Counted from the stretch's first letter, positions 8,405 to 16,999 are shown. The stretch: DNA of 64,000 nt from Xanthobacter agilis (GCF_021730435.1 NZ_JABWGX010000011.1:1-64000), one strand, 5' to 3'. The notes: generated from the letters alone by a model not told the origin. Numbers and translations are program-made.

Positions 8405-9403
8405 TCAAAAGTTCTTCTCCGGCCAACGGCACAGATCGGCGATGAGGCAGCGCCCGCATTCGGGCGCTCGGGCTTTGCAGATGTAGCGCCCGTGCAGGAT
8501 CAGCCAATGGTGGGCGTGCAGCTTGAAGCGATCGGGAATGCGCGCCTCAAGGCCCTCCTCCACCGCGAGCGGGGTCGCGCCGGGGGCAAGGCCGGTGCGG
8601 TTGGCGACCCGGAACAGATGGGTGTCCACGGCGATGGTGGGCACGCCGAAGGCGATGTTCAACACCACATTGGCGGTCTTGCGGCCGACCCCCGGCAGCG
8701 CCTCCAGCGCCTCGCGGTCGCGCGGCACCTCCCCATGGTGGCGCTCCAGCAGCAGGCGGGAGAGCTCCACCACGTTCTTCGCCTTGTTCTTATAGAGGCC
8801 GAGGGTGCGGATATAATGCGCCACCTGCTCCTCCCCCAGCGCCACCATGGCGGCCGGGGTGGAAGCGGCGGCGAACAGGCCCTTGGTGGCCTTGTTCACC
8901 CCCACGTCGGTGGCCTGGGCGGAGAGCACCACCGCCACCAGCAGGGTGTAGGGATCGGTATGGTCCAGCTCGCCCTTGGGTTCGGGATTCTGCGCCTCAA
9001 AGCGGGAGAAGGCCTCGACGATCTCCTCGTCGCTCCAGGCTGCGACGGTCTTGCCATGGACGGCGGCCGCCGCATTGGCCACCGCCTTGTTGCGGCGGGG
9101 CGGCGGAACCGGGGCGGCGGGAACCGGGCGCGCGGCCCCCTTGGCGCCGCCTTTGACCGGTGGCTGCGCGGCGCTTTTGGCCTTGGTGGCACTCTTGGAC
9201 TTAATCGTGCTCTTGGCCTTAGCGGCACTCTTGGCGCCGCGCGGCGGCGAAATAAGGTCCGCGAGCGGGTCGATGGCCTGCGGATCAAAGACCTCCGGCT
9301 CCAGGGGCCCGACATCACGGGACCCGACATCACGGGGCTCGACATCCAGGCCCTTGGGGGCGGCGGCGCGGGGCGGGCGCGGGGCTTGCGGTTTTCGCGG
9401 CAT
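8405..9403 (-). CDS. nth: Endonuclease III (DNA glycosylase/AP lyase)
   Basis: The 332-residue product excises oxidised pyrimidines in base-excision repair. The catalytic domain (about residues 120-332) has the helix-hairpin-helix LPGVGRKTANVVL with the catalytic Lys, the catalytic Asp in VDTHLFRVANR, and the iron-sulfur loop with cysteines spaced C-x6-C-x2-C-x5-C near the C terminus. About 110 residues in front are a Lys/Ala/Pro-rich extension with repeats of the KSA/KAKS type, absent from the E. coli enzyme. The ATG at 9403 avoids overlap with the divergent DUF2244 gene and has AGGGG just upstream. Other in-frame starts inside the tail are possible. Confidence 0.92.
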   Translation of the reverse strand: MPRKPQAPRPPRAAAPKGLDVEPRDVGSRDVGPLEPEVFDPQAIDPLADLISPPRGAKSAAKAKSTIKSKSATKAKSAAQPPVKGGAKGAARPVPAAPVPPPRRNKAVANAAAAVHGKTVAAWSDEEIVEAFSRFEAQNPEPKGELDHTDPYTLLVAVVLSAQATDVGVNKATKGLFAAASTPAAMVALGEEQVAHYIRTLGLYKNKAKNVVELSRLLLERHHGEVPRDREALEALPGVGRKTANVVLNIAFGVPTIAVDTHLFRVANRTGLAPGATPLAVEEGLEARIPDRFKLHAHHWLILHGRYICKARAPECGRCLIADLCRWPEKNF

Positions 9404-9425
9404 TTTTCCCCTATACTGCCGCTTC

Positions 9426-9947
9426 ATGAGCAATGCCACCGCTCCCGCGCCGAACCGACCGGACACGGACGACCCCCTCGTCTATGCGGTGACGCTCGCG
9501 CCCCACCGCTCCCTGTCGCCCACCGGCTTCCGGGTGGTGATGGGCGCCATGGCGCTGGTGAGTTTCGGCGCCGGCACGCTGTTCCTGACGCTGGGGGCGT
9601 GGCCGGTGTTCGGCTTCTTCGGGCTCGATGTGCTGCTGCTCTATCTGGCGTTCCGCGCCAGCTATGCCGGGGCGCGGGCCCGCGAGCACATCACCATCAC
9701 CACCACCCTGATCGAGGTGCGCCACGCGCCCGCCCGCGGCCCCACCCGCACCGAGCGCCTCAACCCCTTCTGGACCCGCCTGTTCCGCCGCGACGACGAA
9801 GACTTCGGCACCCAGGAGGTCGCCCTGGTGAGCGGGGCGCGGCACATCGCGGTGGGCAGCTTCTTGGGACCGGAGGAGAAAGGACGGCTGGCGGAGGAAC
9901 TGGGGGCGGCGATTGGGGTGGTGAGGAGAGGGCATAGCCGGGGGTAA
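9426..9947 (+). CDS. DUF2244 membrane protein
   Basis: A 173-residue protein with two closely spaced transmembrane helices (VVMGAMALVSFGAGTLF and WPVFGFFGLDVLLLYLAF). A soluble C-terminal half starts at the charged RASYAGARAREHITIT. This is the layout of the DUF2244 family, common in alphaproteobacteria. It starts 22 bases from the divergent nth start, so the two share a very short promoter region. Function is unknown. Confidence 0.8.
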   Translation: MSNATAPAPNRPDTDDPLVYAVTLAPHRSLSPTGFRVVMGAMALVSFGAGTLFLTLGAWPVFGFFGLDVLLLYLAFRASYAGARAREHITITTTLIEVRHAPARGPTRTERLNPFWTRLFRRDDEDFGTQEVALVSGARHIAVGSFLGPEEKGRLAEELGAAIGVVRRGHSRG

Positions 9948-9992
9948 ACTGACCTGCCGCTCAAGATAGGGCACATACCACCGATATTCGAA

Positions 9993-10253
9993 TTAAAGTT
10001 TGGACACATCAGGCCCTGCGGATCGCAAACGCGGCGCGATCTTGCGCATCTTTGCGAACTCCGTTCCAAACGAGACACCAATACCAAGGGCTTCACAGAA
10101 CTCCCGTCCAGAAAGGTTCACAAGCTCATCTGCATGCTTAATGATCTGGATATGCAGTTCCTCCATGCATCCATTGCGCGGCGCCGCCGCCAGAGCCTTG
10201 AACAGCCAAACGCCGTCGCCCCACCCATTATTAGCCCCGCAATCGGAAGACAT
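9993..10253 (-). CDS. Small HTH-like protein of unknown function
   Basis: An 86-residue open frame in an AT-richer patch. The C-terminal half (HADELVNLSGREFCEALGIG, then SFGTEFAKM) looks like a helix-turn-helix-type module seen in short uncharacterised rhizobial proteins. It has no signal peptide or membrane segment. Codon use is visibly less GC-biased than in the neighbours, which suggests acquisition from elsewhere. The ATG at 10253 is the longest option; a start at the Met of MEELHIQII is also possible. It could be a DNA-binding regulator, but nothing shows a target. Confidence 0.5.
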   Translation of the reverse strand: MSSDCGANNGWGDGVWLFKALAAAPRNGCMEELHIQIIKHADELVNLSGREFCEALGIGVSFGTEFAKMRKIAPRLRSAGPDVSKL

Positions 10254-10317
10254 TCTTCATCATATACTTGGAATGTGGAGATAAGTACTTTGATTTTAGA
10301 GCTTTATATCACAACTC

Positions 10318-10629
10318 TCAACACCCCGCCCCCGCCTTCCCGCAAAACGCCCCATGCAGGGCTTCAACCACCTGGATCACCTCCGGGCGGGCGATGCGGT
10401 AGAAGACGCTGGTGCCTTCGCGGCGCGCGAAGACAAGGCCGTCCGCCCGCAGGCGCATGAGTTGCTGCGACATGGGCACCTGGTCGATGCCCAACTCCTC
10501 GCGCAATTGCGCCACCGATTTTTCCGCGCCGCCCAGCGCGCACAGCACCAGAAGGCGCTGGGGATGCGACAGGGACCGCATCAGTTCCGCCGCCTTTTCG
10601 GAGGCCGGGATCATATCAACTACATTCAT
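10318..10629 (-). CDS. ArsR-family repressor, BigR/SqrR-like (two-cysteine sulfide/persulfide sensor type)
   Basis: A 103-residue winged-helix protein with the ArsR helix-turn-helix (VAQLREELGIDQVPMSQQLMRL) and wing (FARREGTSVFYRI). Cys30 (LLVLCAL) and Cys96 (GAFCGK) are 66 residues apart. BigR and SqrR use a cysteine pair with the same 66-residue spacing to form a disulfide or tetrasulfide when reactive sulfur rises, releasing the operator. It lacks the ELCVCDL box of metal-sensing ArsR. The ATG at 10629 follows a palindromic operator candidate. The divergent gene is a DUF2892 protein, a common partner of BigR-type regulators, followed by an RND efflux pair. Assignment to this subgroup is inference from cysteine spacing and context. 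Confidence 0.8.
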   Translation of the reverse strand: MNVVDMIPASEKAAELMRSLSHPQRLLVLCALGGAEKSVAQLREELGIDQVPMSQQLMRLRADGLVFARREGTSVFYRIARPEVIQVVEALHGAFCGKAGAGC

Positions 10630-10641
10630 GATCTTGAATTT

Positions 10642-10659
10642 ATAACTTTTGAATGTTAT
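10642..10659. promoter_or_regulatory. Candidate ArsR/BigR-type operator
   Basis: An 18-base imperfect palindrome, ATAAC-N8-GTTAT with further pairing inside, lies 13 bases upstream of the repressor start and in the divergent promoter region of the DUF2892 gene. Its size, AT-richness and position fit an operator for the adjacent repressor. Confidence 0.5.
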
Positions 10660-10719
10660 CTGCAACCCGACGGACGCGGGGCAAACAGGCTGCCCCGCGC
10701 GCAATCGGGAGATAGGATA

Positions 10720-10923
10720 ATGTCGGTGGATCGTGCCGTCATGATGTTTGCCGGGTTCATGGTGCTTTTATCCCTGGCCCTCGGCGTGTTCGTTTCGCCC
10801 TACTGGCTGTGGCTCACCGCTTTCGTGGGCGTCAATCTCATGCAGGCCGCGGTCACCGGCTTCTGCCCGGCGGCCCTGATTTTCAAGAAGCTCGGCCTCA
10901 AGGTCGGCTGCGCCTTCTCCTGA
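10720..10923 (+). CDS. DUF2892 (YgaP transmembrane-like) protein
   Basis: A 67-residue protein with two transmembrane helices (VMMFAGFMVLLSLALGVFV and LWLTAFVGVNLMQAAVTGF) and the family signature TGFCPAALIFKKLG, ending in GCAFS. The two conserved cysteines flank the second helix. DUF2892 corresponds to the membrane part of YgaP-type rhodaneses and often accompanies sulfur-stress regulators. GATAGGATA precedes the start. It heads a probable operon with the RND genes 34 bases downstream. Confidence 0.8.
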   Translation: MSVDRAVMMFAGFMVLLSLALGVFVSPYWLWLTAFVGVNLMQAAVTGFCPAALIFKKLGLKVGCAFS

Positions 10924-10957
10924 GCACAGGGGCGGCGCCGGCCGCCCGGAATGGAAC

Positions 10958-12055
10958 ATGATGTCTGCTGCCACTCTCCGCGCCCTCCCCGCGCCGTTCC
11001 GCGCGCCGTTGCTCGCCCTGGCGCTCTGCGGCGTCACGCTTGCCGGCCCCCTCACCCCCGCCGGGGCCCAGCCCGTGCCACCCGCGCCGCAGGTGACCGC
11101 CGGCCCGACGGAAAGAGCCCCGTTCCCGGTTCGCCGCCAGGATATCCCGGAGATGAAGGGCGTGTTCGGCGAGGTGGAAAGCCGCACCGTGGTGCCCGCC
11201 CGCGCCCGCATCGGCGGCACCGTGCACGAGGTGAAGGTCACCGAGGGCAGCGAGGTCAGGAAGGGCGACGAGATCGCCTTGGTGGTGGACGACAAGCTCG
11301 CCCTCACCCTCAACGCGGCCGACGCCAAGATCAAGGAGCTGAATTCCCAGCTCGAGAACGCCCGCACCGAGCTCGACCGCGCCCAGCAGTTGCTCGCCAA
11401 GGGCTTCGCCAGTCAGAGTCGGGTGGACACCGCCAAGACGCAGTTCGACGTCGCCGCCAACCAGGTGGCCGCCGCCGAGGCCGACCGCGCCGTGGTGGTG
11501 CAGCGCGAGCGCGAGGGCACCGTGCTCGCCCCCGCCGACGGGCGCGTGCTCACCGTGCCGGTCACGCCCGGCTCGGTGGTGCTGGCCGGAGACGAGATCG
11601 CCCGCATCGCCTCCGGGCAATATTACCTTCGCCTTTCCCTGCCCGAACGCCATGCGGCGGACATCCGCGAAGGCGGGCTGGTGCGCATCGGCGCGCGGGG
11701 TATCTCCCCGGACAAGGCCGGCGGCCTCGCCACCGCGCGGGACGGGCGCATCGTAAAGGTCTATCCCGAGATCACCGGCGGCCGGGTCATGGCCGACGTG
11801 GACGTGGCCGGGCTCGGCGATTATTTCGTCAATGAGCGCACCTTGGTGTGGATCGAGATCAGCCGCCGCGCGGTGCTGGCGGTGCCGCCGGAGGCGGTGA
11901 CCACCCGCCATGGCGTGGACTATGTGCGCCTGATAACCCCTCAAGGGCCGCTGGATGTGGCGGTGGTGCTCGGCGAGCGCTTCGCCGATGGCGGCAAGGC
12001 GCGGGTGGAGGTCCTTACCGGCCTTGCCGACGGCGACAAGGTGGTGATGCCGTGA
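10958..12055 (+). CDS. RND efflux periplasmic adaptor (membrane fusion protein)
   Basis: The 365-residue protein starts with a signal peptide (LLALALCGVTLAGPLTPAGA). The membrane-fusion-protein layout follows: a lipoyl half (RIGGTVHEVKVTEGSEVRKGD), an alpha-helical hairpin from about residue 120 to 190, the second lipoyl half (APADGRVLTVPVTPGSVV), then beta-barrel and membrane-proximal domains. It should link the RND pump to an outer membrane channel. No TolC-like gene is visible here. Its stop overlaps the start of the pump gene (GTGA). Substrate is unknown; the neighbouring repressor suggests a sulfur-related inducer. Confidence 0.88.
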   Translation: MMSAATLRALPAPFRAPLLALALCGVTLAGPLTPAGAQPVPPAPQVTAGPTERAPFPVRRQDIPEMKGVFGEVESRTVVPARARIGGTVHEVKVTEGSEVRKGDEIALVVDDKLALTLNAADAKIKELNSQLENARTELDRAQQLLAKGFASQSRVDTAKTQFDVAANQVAAAEADRAVVVQREREGTVLAPADGRVLTVPVTPGSVVLAGDEIARIASGQYYLRLSLPERHAADIREGGLVRIGARGISPDKAGGLATARDGRIVKVYPEITGGRVMADVDVAGLGDYFVNERTLVWIEISRRAVLAVPPEAVTTRHGVDYVRLITPQGPLDVAVVLGERFADGGKARVEVLTGLADGDKVVMP

Positions 12056-15000
12056 GCCCGACCCCCACGCCCCCCGTGAAGCTCGGCATCGCCGGCACGC
12101 TCACCCGCATTTTCATCACGTCCCCGCTCACGCCGCTGCTGCTGATGGCCGCCTTCGCGTTCGGCATCATCGCGCTCGTCACGCTCCCGCGCGAGGAGGA
12201 ACCGCAGATTTCCGTGCCCATGGTGGACATCCATGTCACCGCCAACGGGCTTAAGGCGGAAGACGCGGTGAAGCTTGTCACCGAGCCCCTGGAGACCATC
12301 GTCAAGGGCATCGACGGGGTCGAGCACGTCTATTCCAACACCGCCGACGACGGCGTGCTCGTCACCGCGCGCTTCCTGGTGGGCACCAATCCGGATGCCG
12401 CCATCCTGCGCGTGCATGAGAAGCTGCGCGCCAATTTCGATCGCCTGCCGGTGGGCATTCCCGAGCCGCTGATCGTCGGGCGCTCCATCGACGACGTGGC
12501 CATCCTGGTGGTGACGCTCACCCCCAAGCCGGATGCCGCCGCCCGCTGGACCGCCAACGGCCTGACGCGGATCGCCCGCGAGCTCCAGGTGGAAATCACC
12601 AAGCTGCCGGACATCGGCCTCACCTACATCGTGGGCGACCAGCCCGAGGAAATCCGGGTCGAGCCCGACCCCGAGAAGCTCTCGCTCTACGGCATCACGC
12701 TGACCCAGCTTTCGGCCAAGATCGAGGGGGCGAACCGCTCGTTCCAGGCCGGCACGGTGCGCGAGCATGGCCAGCAGCGCACACTGGTCGCCGGCCAGAC
12801 CCTCCAGACCCCGGCCGAGATCGGCAACCTGCTGCTCACCGCGCGCGACGGGCGCCCGGTCTATGTGCGCGACGTGGCGAAGGTGACGCTCGCCACCGAG
12901 CCGGAGGAAAGCCGCGTCTACGACGTGCGCCACGGCGCCGGCGACCAGCTGGTGCGGGTGCCGGCGGTCTCGCTCGCCATCGCCAAGCGGCCGGGGACCA
13001 ATGCCGTCGTCATCGCCGACGAAGTGCTCCGCCGTGTGCAAGAGCTGAGCGGCCAGATGGTCCCCTCCGACGTGGAGATGACCATCACCCGCAACTATGG
13101 CGAAAGCGCCAATGAGAAGGCCAACGAGCTGCTGCTGCATCTCGGCCTTGCCACCTTGTCCATCGTCGTGCTGGTGGGCGTGGCCATCGGCTGGCGGGAG
13201 GCGCTGGTGGTGGCCGTGGTCATCCCCTCCACCATCCTGCTCACGCTGTTCGCGTCCCGGCTCATGGGCTACACGCTGAACCGGGTGAGCCTGTTCGCGC
13301 TCATCTTCTCCATCGGCATATTGGTGGACGACGCCATCGTCGTCATCGAGAACATCGCCCGCCACTGGGCCATGAAGGACGGCAAAAAGCGCGACCAGGC
13401 CGCCATCGAGGCGGTGGCGGAGGTGGGCAACCCCACCATCGTGGCGACGCTGACCGTGGTGGCGGCGCTGCTGCCCATGCTGTTCGTGTCCGGCATGATG
13501 GGCCCCTACATGAGCCCCATCCCCGCCAATGCCTCGGCGGCCATGGTGTTCTCCTTTTTCGTCGCCGTGGTGCTCACCCCCTGGCTGATGCTGAAGGCGG
13601 CGAGTTCCAAGGCGGCGGTGGCCCATGCCCACGAGGCGGGAAACGGCGGCAAGCTCGGGCAGCTCTATGTGCGGGTGGCCGAACCCATCCTGCGCACCAA
13701 GGCGCGGTCGTGGACCTTCCTGCTGGTGGTGGGCGCGATCACGCTCGCCTCCCTCTCCACCTTCTACACCGAGCACGTCACGGTGAAGCTCCTGCCGTTC
13801 GACAACAAGACCGAGCTGAACGTGGTGCTGGACCTGCCGCAGGGCGCCTCGGTTGAAGACACCAACCGGCTGCTTCAGCAGATGGTGGACACGCTCTCGC
13901 CGGTGCCGGAAGTGGTCTCGTTCCAGACCTATGCCGGCACGGCCTCGCCCTTCAACTTCAACGGTTTGGTGCGCCATTACAATTTGCGCGCCGCGCCGCG
14001 CCAGGGCGACATTCAGGTGAACCTCAGTCCCAAGGGCGAGCGCCACCGCACCAGCCACGACATCGCGCTCGAGCTGCGCGAGCGGCTCAAGGCCGTTCCC
14101 CTGCCCGCCGGCAGCGCCCTGAAGGTGGTGGAGCCGCCCCCCGGCCCGCCGGTCATGGCGACCCTGCTGGCGGAGATCTATGGCCCCGATCCGGACACCC
14201 GCCGCGCGGTGGCGCACAAGGTGCGCCAGGCGTTTGAGAGCGTGCCTTTCATCGTGGACGTGGACGACAGCTTCGGCACCACAGCCGAGCGCGTGCGGCT
14301 CTCCATCGACCAGGACAATCTTGAATTCTACAAGGTGGAGCAGGCGGACGTTTACGACGCCATCCGCGCCTTCTATGGCGGCGCCACGGTGGGCTATTCC
14401 CATCGCGGCGAGGGCCGCCCGGCAATCCCGATCCGGCTTGCCCTGTCCAAGGCGGACCGCCAGGTGGACGCGCGCACCCTCTCAACCCCGGTGCCGGCCA
14501 ATGCGGTGCCGGGCGGGCGCGGCGTGCTGGAGCTGGGCGATGTGGTGAACGTGAGCCGCGAGCCCTCGTCCTACCCCATCTTCCGCCACAACGGACGCGC
14601 CGCCGAGATGGTGACGGCGGATCTAGCCGGGGCCTATGAGGCGCCCGTGTACGGCATGATCGCCGTGGGCAAGGCGATCGACGCCATGGATTGGGGCGAC
14701 CTGCCCAAGCCGGTCATCTCGCTGCACGGCCAGCCGGCGGACGAAAGCAAGCCGACCCTCCTGTGGGACGGCGAGTGGGAGGTGACCTGGGTCACCTTCC
14801 GCGACATGGGCGCCGCCTTCGGCGTGGCCATCCTGGGCATTTACATCCTGGTGGTGGCGCAGTTCGGCTCGTTCAAGCTGCCGCTGGTGATCCTGACGCC
14901 CATCCCACTCACCTTCATCGGCATCGTGTTCGGCCACTGGCTGTTCGGCGCGCCGTTCTCGGCCCCGTCGATGATCGGCTTCATCGCACTGGCGGGCATC

Positions 15001-15345
15001 ATTGTGCGCAACTCGATCCTGCTGGTGGACTTCATCCGCCATGCCCGCACGCCGGGACGGCCGCTGAAGGAAGTGCTGCTGGAAGCCGGCGCCATCCGCT
15101 TCAAGCCGATCCTGCTGACGGCGGTGGCGGCCATGATCGGCGCGGCGGTGATCCTGACCGATCCGATCTTCCAGGGGCTCGCCATCTCCCTGTTCTTCGG
15201 GCTCCTGTCCTCGACCGCGCTCACCGTGCTGGTGATCCCGGCCATCTATGTGGCGCTGCGGGGCGAGCGCGAACGGCCTCAAGGTCATGTGGACAACATG
15301 GACGCCATCCACAGGACATCGGAAAATCCGCACCCCTCCGCTTGA
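12052..15345 (+). CDS. RND efflux transporter permease
   Basis: A 1097-residue inner-membrane pump of the AcrB/hydrophobe-amphiphile type. It has an N-terminal transmembrane segment (LTPLLLMAAFAFGIIALVTL), a large periplasmic loop, the helix cluster with GILVDDAIVVIENI (adjacent Asp residues for proton relay), a second periplasmic loop, and C-terminal helices with FIALAGIIVRNSILLVDFI. The paired Asp residues and lack of the heavy-metal CzcA motif argue against metal export. The GTG at 12052 overlaps the adaptor stop by 4 bases; the open frame extends further upstream, but only in the adaptor's shadow. A tRNA gene follows 43 bases after the stop. Confidence 0.92.
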   Translation: MSPTPTPPVKLGIAGTLTRIFITSPLTPLLLMAAFAFGIIALVTLPREEEPQISVPMVDIHVTANGLKAEDAVKLVTEPLETIVKGIDGVEHVYSNTADDGVLVTARFLVGTNPDAAILRVHEKLRANFDRLPVGIPEPLIVGRSIDDVAILVVTLTPKPDAAARWTANGLTRIARELQVEITKLPDIGLTYIVGDQPEEIRVEPDPEKLSLYGITLTQLSAKIEGANRSFQAGTVREHGQQRTLVAGQTLQTPAEIGNLLLTARDGRPVYVRDVAKVTLATEPEESRVYDVRHGAGDQLVRVPAVSLAIAKRPGTNAVVIADEVLRRVQELSGQMVPSDVEMTITRNYGESANEKANELLLHLGLATLSIVVLVGVAIGWREALVVAVVIPSTILLTLFASRLMGYTLNRVSLFALIFSIGILVDDAIVVIENIARHWAMKDGKKRDQAAIEAVAEVGNPTIVATLTVVAALLPMLFVSGMMGPYMSPIPANASAAMVFSFFVAVVLTPWLMLKAASSKAAVAHAHEAGNGGKLGQLYVRVAEPILRTKARSWTFLLVVGAITLASLSTFYTEHVTVKLLPFDNKTELNVVLDLPQGASVEDTNRLLQQMVDTLSPVPEVVSFQTYAGTASPFNFNGLVRHYNLRAAPRQGDIQVNLSPKGERHRTSHDIALELRERLKAVPLPAGSALKVVEPPPGPPVMATLLAEIYGPDPDTRRAVAHKVRQAFESVPFIVDVDDSFGTTAERVRLSIDQDNLEFYKVEQADVYDAIRAFYGGATVGYSHRGEGRPAIPIRLALSKADRQVDARTLSTPVPANAVPGGRGVLELGDVVNVSREPSSYPIFRHNGRAAEMVTADLAGAYEAPVYGMIAVGKAIDAMDWGDLPKPVISLHGQPADESKPTLLWDGEWEVTWVTFRDMGAAFGVAILGIYILVVAQFGSFKLPLVILTPIPLTFIGIVFGHWLFGAPFSAPSMIGFIALAGIIVRNSILLVDFIRHARTPGRPLKEVLLEAGAIRFKPILLTAVAAMIGAAVILTDPIFQGLAISLFFGLLSSTALTVLVIPAIYVALRGERERPQGHVDNMDAIHRTSENPHPSA

Positions 15346-15388
15346 CACCCAGGGGAGGTGCCCCGTAAAAGGGCGCCTCCCAAGGAAC

Positions 15389-15464
15389 GGGGCCGTAGCT
15401 CAGATGGGAGAGCGCTGCAATCGCACTGCAGAGGTCAGGGGTTCGATTCCCCTCGGCTCCACCA
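15389..15464 (+). tRNA. tRNA-Ala (CGC anticodon)
   Basis: A complete cloverleaf of 76 bases with encoded CCA. The acceptor stem GGGGCCG/CGGCTCC contains the G3-U70 pair that specifies alanine. The anticodon stem CTGCA/TGCAG closes the loop ATCGCAC, giving CGC, which reads GCG codons. The T arm is GGTTCGATTCC-like. Confidence 0.97.
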
Positions 15465-15552
15465 ATTGCTCTTCATTGAAGAATCTTTCGGAAAAAGGCC
15501 CGCGACTTAGGCGGGGCCTGCGCTGAGGTGTGCACCTGGAGACAAGCCGGAC

Positions 15553-16149
15553 GTGCTGCCCCCAACGACGCAACATTTATCGACCTATGAAATGCGCCGA
15601 CGCGCACCGTTCCACTACTGGCAGAGGGCGGACAACGCCCGGTTTGCGGCGCGCATCCTATCGACACGTCCTGAGCAGATTTCCGCCACTGAAGCTGCGC
15701 CAGTCGACTACGATGGAGCCCCCTCGATAGCCTTGCTGGAAGCCTTTCAACGCGAAGCTTCCATTGCCCTGGAACTGGTCGTCAAAGCGGTCATCGCCCA
15801 GCAGATCGAACTTGGAGTGGCGCAAGACCACGTAACCAAGGTCCGCCACACCCATGATGTCCCGGCGCTGTGGCGTGATGCCAAACTTCCCTCCCTGACA
15901 GGGCAAGACCCAGGCCGTTTGCTGCTCGTCAAGACAACGCTCATGTGGTCTGGTCGATATCCCGCCCCGAAGACCGACAAGGAGGGTGCAAAAGACTATG
16001 CTGCGATCGCCGAATATTACGAGGTTGTGGCCACATTTGGGGGCGGCCAGAGCGTGAAGCGCCCATTCTCATTTGAATGGGACGACTTTGACAGGATATT
16101 TTGCATCGCCAGAGATGCCTTTTGGGACTTACGAAGCTGTTTGCCCTAA
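15553..16149 (+). CDS. Hypothetical protein, possibly HEPN-like
   Basis: A 198-residue protein of unknown function, encoded 88 bases after tRNA-Ala. The alpha-helical middle (FQREASIALELVVKAVIAQQ, then THDVPALWRDA) and KTTLMWSGRYPAPKT recall HEPN-type helical-bundle proteins, but no catalytic RxxxxH motif is evident. The first GTG at 15553 gives the longest product; an ATG at 15592 is an alternative. Base composition is slightly less GC-rich than in the efflux genes. It could be an acquired gene beside a tRNA, though no integrase or repeat of the tRNA end is seen. Confidence 0.6.
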   Translation: MLPPTTQHLSTYEMRRRAPFHYWQRADNARFAARILSTRPEQISATEAAPVDYDGAPSIALLEAFQREASIALELVVKAVIAQQIELGVAQDHVTKVRHTHDVPALWRDAKLPSLTGQDPGRLLLVKTTLMWSGRYPAPKTDKEGAKDYAAIAEYYEVVATFGGGQSVKRPFSFEWDDFDRIFCIARDAFWDLRSCLP

Positions 16150-16777
16150 AAAGGCAAGTAGCTGAGCGCGACCGCCGACCGCCCCGCCCCCACTCACCCG
16201 CGCCTCTTGCAGGCACACTAAAAAACCTCGCTCAGACGATCCAGAACCGCTCCACCGAACGCCCCGTAAGGAGCACCTCCGCTCGAAGACGGCCACAGTG
16301 CCAAGGACGAACAGCATGAGGCGCCCCAAGCACCCCGCGTGTTCAGCCTCCCCCCGCGCATCGCACCGACGATACCGCCGCAGGGTCGCGAGGCGCCGGC
16401 CGCGCCTCACGCCACAGTCATCCACGGGCAACAGCAGGCCAGGCGCCACCAGCCAACGCGCCCCGTGTCCCCGCAATTCGCGTGGCTCCATTCTTGCTCA
16501 GTGTGCTGCGCCTACCGCCGGAAGCCTTTGCTGGCGCGTTCGCGTGGAGCCCGCTCAGCCACACCAGCCGGCGACTCGGGCAAGGGGACGCCGCGCATTC
16601 CACCCCGCGCCATATCCATCGCGATGACAGGCGCCCGGAGCCGGCAGCGGAAGGGGCCCACGCATACGAAAACGCACCCCGGTGGCCGAGCCCCCGAGGT
16701 GCGTGACACTGTTGCGCCCCCTAAAAGGCGGCCGATGGACATGATCGCGGCATATGCCGGATCATTTCAATTCCGGA
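16150..16777. other. Gene-poor interval
   Basis: About 630 bases after the hypothetical gene. Open frames here are short, arginine/proline-rich and without recognisable domains. A terminator hairpin for the following minus-strand gene lies near the right end. I see nothing else supported. Confidence 0.5.
16668..16704 (-). terminator. Rho-independent terminator of the 73-residue gene
   Basis: On the minus strand an 11-base stem with one mismatch (ACGCACCTCGG pairing CCGGGGTGCGT) is followed directly by TTTTCG. It lies 74 bases beyond the stop of the gene at 16778-16999. Confidence 0.65.
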
Positions 16778-16999
16778 TCACTTCGCGGCGAGGCTCGCGA
16801 AGGTGGCGGTGGGGATGCGGAAGAAGCCGCGGCCGTTGGCCAGGGTCTGGTAATAGGAAGAGGCGCCGGCCAGCAGACGCTCGTACCACGCCTTCGGGCT
16901 CAGACCTTCCGGGCAGCTGTCGATGGTCCACACTTCAGCGTTGGGCTGGAAACGGACGTGGATGAGAACTTCATCGGCGGTCTGGGCAACGGCGGACAT
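16778..16999 (-). CDS. Conserved hypothetical protein (73 residues)
   Basis: A short soluble protein beginning MSAVAQTADEVLIHVRF, with no signal peptide or membrane segment. The ATG at 16999 has GGAG at the right distance. A terminator lies downstream, so it is probably a monocistronic gene. It resembles short uncharacterised proteins found across Bradyrhizobium/Xanthobacter relatives, with the pattern DEVLIHVRF..P...W.......GRG.FR. Function unknown. Confidence 0.65.
   Translation of the reverse strand: MSAVAQTADEVLIHVRFQPNAEVWTIDSCPEGLSPKAWYERLLAGASSYYQTLANGRGFFRIPTATFASLAAK

Noticed and set aside
11941-14403. 820-residue open frame on the minus strand
   Set aside because: It lies antisense to the RND permease. 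The protein is His/Arg/Gly-rich without domains, as expected for the reverse frame of a GC-rich gene.
15490-15520. Hairpin after tRNA-Ala as a terminator
   Set aside because: The stem GGCCCGC/GCGGGGCC is imperfect and has no T-run on the plus strand, so it is not supported as a terminator for the tRNA.
16129-16965. Several 100-200 residue frames in the interval after the tRNA-linked gene
   Set aside because: They have biased composition, no domains and no ribosome sites, and overlap one another on both strands.
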